A stretch of 12,587 bases of DNA from Podochytrium sp. JEL0797. Taxonomy: Eukaryota > Chytridiomycota > Chytridiomycetes > Chytridiales > Chytriomycetaceae. The DNA is taken from the NCBI GenBank assembly GCA_027596195.1, contig JADGJG010000785.1:1-12587 (forward strand), given 5' to 3'. The position numbers and the translations under genes are program-made. Below, in pieces: positions 9,201 to 12,587 of the stretch; the stretch's first letter is position 1, and each line of letters starts with the position of its first letter. The notes under the pieces are model-generated. The model was given only the letters and a program-made list of their open reading frames with translations. It was not told where the DNA came from and made no database searches.

Positions 9201-10277
9201 GGTCATGGACAAAAAACGCGCGTTGGAACGGAAGGAGCGAGATTTCGGTGGAGTGGATTCCGGGAATGGACTTGAACGCGTTCGTGAGGGACTGTACGCA
9301 GGAGGCGCAGGTAAGGCCCGCGAGGTAGACGTCGGTTTTGAGGCGGGTGGAGGATGGTTCGATGACGAGCGAGGAAGCGGTCTTGGAAGCTGGGAACGCG
9401 AGCGTGACTTCCACGTCAAGGACCGTGAATCCGAGGCCTTCGAGTTTGGTTTTGAAAAAGCCCCGCGGGTCGGTAGTTCCAGAGGGCAATTCGGACGCGT
9501 TGATGTCAAACAGGGCTTCGCCAATAGCTTGAGGGGGCAAGTGGGACGCAACGGGATCGGATTCCGTGGCTTGGAGATTCACAACGATCGAGTCGGCGAG
9601 GACGCCACGAATTGCAGTCAATGCGGAGGCAACTGTGGCGATGCAAGAGGAGCAGGGCATTCCGACGATTTGGATGGCGAGGTTGTGGGAGCGGGGACTC
9701 GTGGGGCGTTTGGCAGATTTCTTGGGTTTGGTGGCAGTCTTTGTTTGGGACAGGTTTGGCATGGGCAACGGGTCGACAGAATATCCGCGCTCATTGAGAA
9801 TGGCGGTGCAGAGATCCAAGTTTGGCGCGTCCTTGAAATACACAGCAATCTGTTTTTTTCCCCAAAATTTGTCAGAATATTTTTACACGTTGTAAAAAGA
9901 AGAAAGAAAAAGAAACGTACCACTACTGCCTTCAAGACCTTGTCTGTCTCCTCCTTTTCCTTAAACACGACGCTCTTGACTTCCAAGGCGCCCTTCAGCA
10001 ACGCGGCTTTCACATCGACAAACGCGCATCTCACACGCATCGAACACTTTGCGCGCTGCGCCTCAAAAGCGACGCACGACGGGACGCTCTTGGCTTCGCT
10101 CGCCAAAGACGCCGAAGGAGAAGAAGGCAGCGCAACTCGGAGAAGAATCCCGCGCTGAGTCACAAGTGGTGTCTCCATGTTGCAGCGGCAGTGAGTGCAG
10201 CGACACTTGGCGCATTCACACACAATACAGGCGGGGTGCGGTTGGTCAACGTGGTCTTGGTTTGGGTGCGTATCCAT
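6236..10277 (-). CDS. CCC2: Copper-transporting P1B-type ATPase (Ccc2/ATP7 family), 5 exons
   Basis: Pumps Cu(I) into the late Golgi for loading of secreted cuproenzymes, the known role of the family. Exons: 10277-9921, 9849-8488, 8407-7591, 7526-6611, 6530-6236; introns of 71, 80, 64 and 80 bases, all GT-AG and phase-consistent, giving 1248 residues. Domains: a cysteine cluster at 17-32 (C-x2-C-x-C repeated); a degenerate HMA-like fold at about 70-145 without CxxC; three HMA domains with MPCSSC (Cys 185/188), LTCASC (300/303) and MTCASC (416/419); membrane helices from about 495; actuator TGEPVP at 713; CPC at 828-830; phosphorylation DKTGT at Asp873; N-domain SVHPLA; MVTGD; hinge GDGIND at 1136-1141; last helices with YN and MALSS, the pattern of Cu(I)-selective IB-1 pumps. 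No missing catalytic residue. The symbol is by family; orthology to yeast Ccc2 is inferred. Confidence 0.95.
10182..10229 (-). other. Metallothionein-like cysteine cluster in the copper ATPase N-terminus
   Basis: Residues 17-32 carry seven cysteines at 17, 20, 22, 25, 27, 30 and 32, spaced C-x2-C-x-C-x2-C-x-C-x2-C-x-C. This is the dense spacing of metallothionein beta-type clusters and is separate from the HMA domains. Cu(I) binding is inferred. The segment is in frame behind the first ATG; the next in-frame Met (residue 34) lies just after it, so an alternative start would lose it. Confidence 0.75.
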
Positions 10278-10337
10278 CTCTGGGCTTATTTGGTTTTTGG
10301 GCTTGTTTTAAAAAGGGTGTTTTGGAAAAATCAAGCA

Positions 10338-10343
10338 TTTATA
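10338..10343 (-). promoter_or_regulatory. TATA-like element upstream of the copper ATPase gene
   Basis: The minus strand reads GGATATAAATGC, about 61-66 bases before the ATG at 10277, a plausible core promoter position. Confidence 0.35.
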
Positions 10344-10715
10344 TCCATTTTAACCTTGGCATTTTTTGATCGCGCAATTGCTTTCGCAATTGTTTAGAAA
10401 TTGGTTTAGAAATACAATTACATATCTCGCCCAAAAGGGAAATTGAAAAATTTGTTTTTTTTGTATTTGAATGATGAAATTTTCCCCCGAGTTCAGCGGA
10501 GGAATTTACAAAAGGGAAATGAAAAAAGTGGGAGAGAGAGAGATTTGAAATACTTTACAGGTCACAGTGAGCACCCATTTATAATAGTTTTGCCAAGTCT
10601 TTCGCGCAAAGAGGCTATCATAATGACAGCCCGAGAGAAATTTGTAGTTAATAGGAATTAAGGCGAAGAGGGGGTTAGTTTGTGTATACTGATGTTTTCG
10701 GGCAAAATGAAAATG

Positions 10716-10721
10716 TTTATT
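10716..10721 (-). terminator. Polyadenylation signal of HEM2
   Basis: The minus strand reads GCAATAAACA, 13 bases past the TAA at 10734-10736. Confidence 0.5.
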
Positions 10722-10733
10722 GCAAGTGATGAT

Positions 10734-11827
10734 TTAAAGTTTGGCAACCACCTTCTTGGACTCATTCAACCATCCTAAAATCTGCGGCGTGTAATACGTT
10801 ATCACAATATTCGCCCCGGCCCTCAAACACGCCTGCGTAGCCTCCATGACGCCAACCTTCAATTCAAACACATTGTTGTTGGCTGCATGCCAGAGCATGG
10901 CGTATTCCCCAGAAACCTGGTACACTGCCAACGGCAGATCCGGACACGCGTCCCTCGTGTCACGCACGATGTCCAAATAAGGGTACCCCGGTTTCACCAT
11001 CAACATATCCGCGCCTTCCTTCGCGTCGCGGATGTTGGCACGTCTCGCGAGTCCACGCGCGAGGGGGGGCAGTTGGTACCGTTTGCGGTCACCCGCGGCC
11101 GGAGCTGAACACGCGGCGTCGCGAAACGGGCCGTAGAACCCGCTCGCGAATTTGGCCGAATACGCCATCACCGAAACACTCCCCGCGAGTCCGTTCGCGT
11201 GCAAGGTTTCCTTGATGGCGCCGATACGGCCGTCCATCATGTCGGACGGGGCGATTACGTGACATCCGGCTTGCGCGTAGGCGAGGGAGATTTGGGCGAG
11301 GCGGAAGATGGATTCGGGGTTGTTGATTGTTCCGTCGGGGCGTAGGACGCCGCAGTGGCCGTGGGATGTGTACGGGCAGAGGCAGACGTCGCAGGCGATG
11401 AGGAGGGAGGGGAAGGTTGTGCGGAGGAGGGTGATAGCTTTGATGACGGGTCCTTCCGGGGAATCAGCGGCGGTGGCGAGTTCGTCCTGGTTGAGTGAGG
11501 ATGTGGTCAGATTTCACTTTTTCGTGGTGTGATTGCATTTCAAACGATGCACACTTTTCCGTCCCGAGGGACCCCGAACAGCAAGACTGTCTGCAGGCCC
11601 TGGTCCACCAACGGACGCAGCATCTCTGCCAGCCTGTTCACGCCGTACCTCGCCACACCGGGCATCGCAGCGATTGGCTCAATGGCGTCCGCTTCGGAAG
11701 TGATAAAGACGGGATAAACAAGCGAGGATGCAGAAAGCGTGTTGCTATTGAGCGCCCATTCGCGGAGGACGGGGTGCGACAGCGACGAGTGCAGGAACTG
11801 GTTGAGGGATGGGTTGTGCGGCGCCAT
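10734..11827 (-). CDS. HEM2: Delta-aminolevulinic acid dehydratase (porphobilinogen synthase), 2 exons
   Basis: Condenses two 5-aminolevulinate molecules to porphobilinogen, the second step of heme synthesis, in the cytosol (EC 4.2.1.24). Exon 1 is 11827-11555 (91 codons); intron 11554-11487 (GTGTGC...AACCAG, 68 bases, phase 0); exon 2 is 11486-10734. The product is 341 residues, close to the 342 of yeast Hem2. Exon 1 ends FGVPRDGK and exon 2 opens [10 protein letters not shown], joining the conserved FGV...K-D segment. The zinc site [13 protein letters not shown] supplies Cys126, Cys128 and Cys136, so this is the zinc type found in fungi and animals. The two active-site lysines are Lys203 ([18 protein letters not shown]) and Schiff-base Lys256 ([16 protein letters not shown]). 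SDMMDGRI is also present. Start chosen at the only ATG giving the full-length N-terminus. It is transcribed divergently from the 12081 gene. Confidence 0.96.
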
Positions 11828-12080
11828 TATTTGGAACTGAATTTTTTTGATGCGGTTTTTTCATTGGAGGAATGGACAAGAGGTGCGAGTTGGGTGTTAG
11901 TGACGGCATCAGGGAGCATTCTTTATTCTCTTTTATGTATTCCAGCCGTTATAATTGTGTCTCCAAATCGAACATGTGGATGAGTCGCTTCTCCCCACAC
12001 TTCATTTGAAATCGAAAGCACAAAAAAGCCGGCTTCCCACTTTCCTTCTCCACAAAAACTCATCCTCGGAAACCAAAGCG
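11828..12080. promoter_or_regulatory. Probable bidirectional promoter region, HEM2 (-) and 12081 gene (+)
   Basis: 253 bases separate the two divergent start codons. It includes T-rich tracts near HEM2 (11839-11862) and CT-rich sequence before 12081. No strong TATA box was seen. Function is inferred from position alone. Confidence 0.45.
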
Positions 12081-12311
12081 ATGCCATCTGCCACCACCTC
12101 AACCATTCAAGTCCAAACCAAGGCTGCCTCCATGGAAGATGAAATGGATCAACACTTTTACGAAGGGGACGACTTTGAAGATGATTTTAGCCCCCAGCAG
12201 GGACGCATGAATCGCACAAAGGGGAGCACGGGATCCAAATCGGCGCAGATGTGTTACAATTCAAAGCATATTCGTGTTATGGCAGCAAAACAAAAAACAA
12301 AATCGAAATAA
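12081..12311 (+). CDS. Small acidic/basic protein, 76 residues, unknown function
   Basis: Not recognised. Runs from ATG 12081 (AAAGCGATGCC), the first in-frame ATG, to TAA 12309-12311, without an intron. Layout: a Ser/Thr-rich start (PSATTSTIQVQTKAAS); a strongly acidic patch at about residues 19-37 (EDEMDQ, EGDDFEDDF); a Gly/Ser/Arg linker; and a basic C-terminus, YNSKHIRVMAAKQKTKSK. No signal peptide or membrane helix. The charge split and the sharply ended basic tail suggest a small nuclear or ribosome-associated protein, but this is guesswork. The AATAAA overlapping its stop codon supports it as a real gene end. Confidence 0.6.
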   Translation: MPSATTSTIQVQTKAASMEDEMDQHFYEGDDFEDDFSPQQGRMNRTKGSTGSKSAQMCYNSKHIRVMAAKQKTKSK

Positions 12312-12312
12312 A
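12307..12312 (+). terminator. Polyadenylation signal overlapping the stop of the 12081 gene
   Basis: The final Lys codon, TAA stop and next base form AATAAA (AAA TAA A), as at the end of PEX6. Confidence 0.4.
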
Positions 12313-12470
12313 GCCACACTTGCAAAAAGAATATTCACTTGTCACGGAAACGAATCCCTTCCACCTGCGTCTTTAGAACAGATCACGATTTCCGGACATG
12401 GCAACGTAAGAGACCCGGAGGCCCGATTCCGAAAACGATGAGCCCAAGAGCGAAGTTACGTGAAAATAGT

Positions 12471-12587
12471 TTATTTTAACAATATAAAGAAAACCCCCGC
12501 CGTATAAATATCCACCCAGGTTTCGTCCATCCCGACTATCCTTGTGGCATCCGGCCGCCATCCAAGGGATATTTCCCTCAGTACGTC
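12471..12587 (-). CDS. Possible 3' end of a further gene, partial
   Basis: From the window edge an open frame of 38 codons runs to TAA at 12471-12473, with protein-like text (LREISLGWRPDATRIVG, then DETWVDIYTAGVFF and a final ILLK). The stop again sits inside an AATAAA (12470-12475 on the minus strand), as for two confident gene ends in this window. A rival minus-strand ORF (12561-12373, another frame) is longer but Gly-rich and less protein-like. No family recognised. Confidence 0.3.
   Translation of the reverse strand, partial: DVLREISLGWRPDATRIVGMDETWVDIYTAGVFFILLK

Larger units (their letters stand above)
10278..10733. other. Intergenic region between HEM2 3' end and copper ATPase 5' end
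   Basis: AT-rich. Near 10372-10392 two CGCAATTG words lie 12 bases apart, the first within palindromic GCAATTGC. A 72-residue plus-strand ORF (10443-10661) has no recognisable features. I could not identify a definite copper-responsive element. Confidence 0.5.

Noticed and set aside
8998..10158. 386-residue plus-strand ORF
   Set aside because: It lies antisense to exons 1-2 of the copper ATPase, which has full domain support. The long antisense frame follows from GC-rich codon use.
10443..10661. 72-residue plus-strand ORF in the gap between HEM2 and the copper ATPase
   Set aside because: Low complexity at the start, no motif, no splice or poly(A) support; consistent with chance in AT-rich DNA.
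11308..11983. Plus-strand ORFs of 74 and 162 residues
   Set aside because: Antisense to HEM2 exons, which carry the zinc site and conserved N-terminus.
1..12587. Transposon, virus, CRISPR or tRNA/rRNA signal
   Set aside because: I looked for transposase or reverse-transcriptase motifs, terminal repeats, regularly spaced short repeats and tRNA box sequences and saw none that I could support by eye.

Overview
The window is eukaryotic nuclear DNA, most likely fungal. Several genes are split by short GT-AG introns (about 53 to 99 bases, donors such as GTGAGT, GTACGT, GTAAGT and GTTCGT). The recognisable proteins are ordinary fungal housekeeping families: Pex6, a Ccc2-type copper ATPase and a zinc-type ALA dehydratase. 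Short introns and close gene spacing would fit an early-diverging (chytrid-like) fungus, but that placement is inference. No bacterial operon, virus, transposon, CRISPR array, rRNA or tRNA was recognised.

Layout. Positions 1-1997 (+): the 3' two thirds of PEX6, seven exons, entering the window inside the D1 Walker A loop. 1998-2736: no gene I trust; 2041-2519 holds a decayed tandem repeat of about 175-215 bp. 2737-3063 (-): a probable small spliced gene, 3' end unsettled. 3344-4610 (-): a MYND zinc-finger protein whose middle splice sites are uncertain. 4792-4910 (-): a coding-like stretch. 4976-5385 (-): a probable small spliced gene of unknown function. 5766-6098 (-): a hypothetical 110-residue ORF. 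6236-10277 (-): a complete five-exon copper-transporting P1B ATPase (1248 residues by my splice model) with a metallothionein-like cysteine cluster at its N-terminus. 10734-11827 (-): a complete two-exon HEM2 (341 residues). 12081-12311 (+): a 76-residue acidic-then-basic protein, divergent from HEM2. 12471-12587 (-): a possible 3' end of a further gene.

The genes are neighbours without an obvious common pathway: peroxisomal receptor recycling (Pex6), copper delivery to the secretory pathway (the ATPase) and heme synthesis (Hem2). I see no evidence of a novel defence or mobile system. The most striking signal is compositional. Inside most long exons the third codon position switches from C-dominated at the exon 5' end to G/T-dominated at its 3' end, and resets after each intron.
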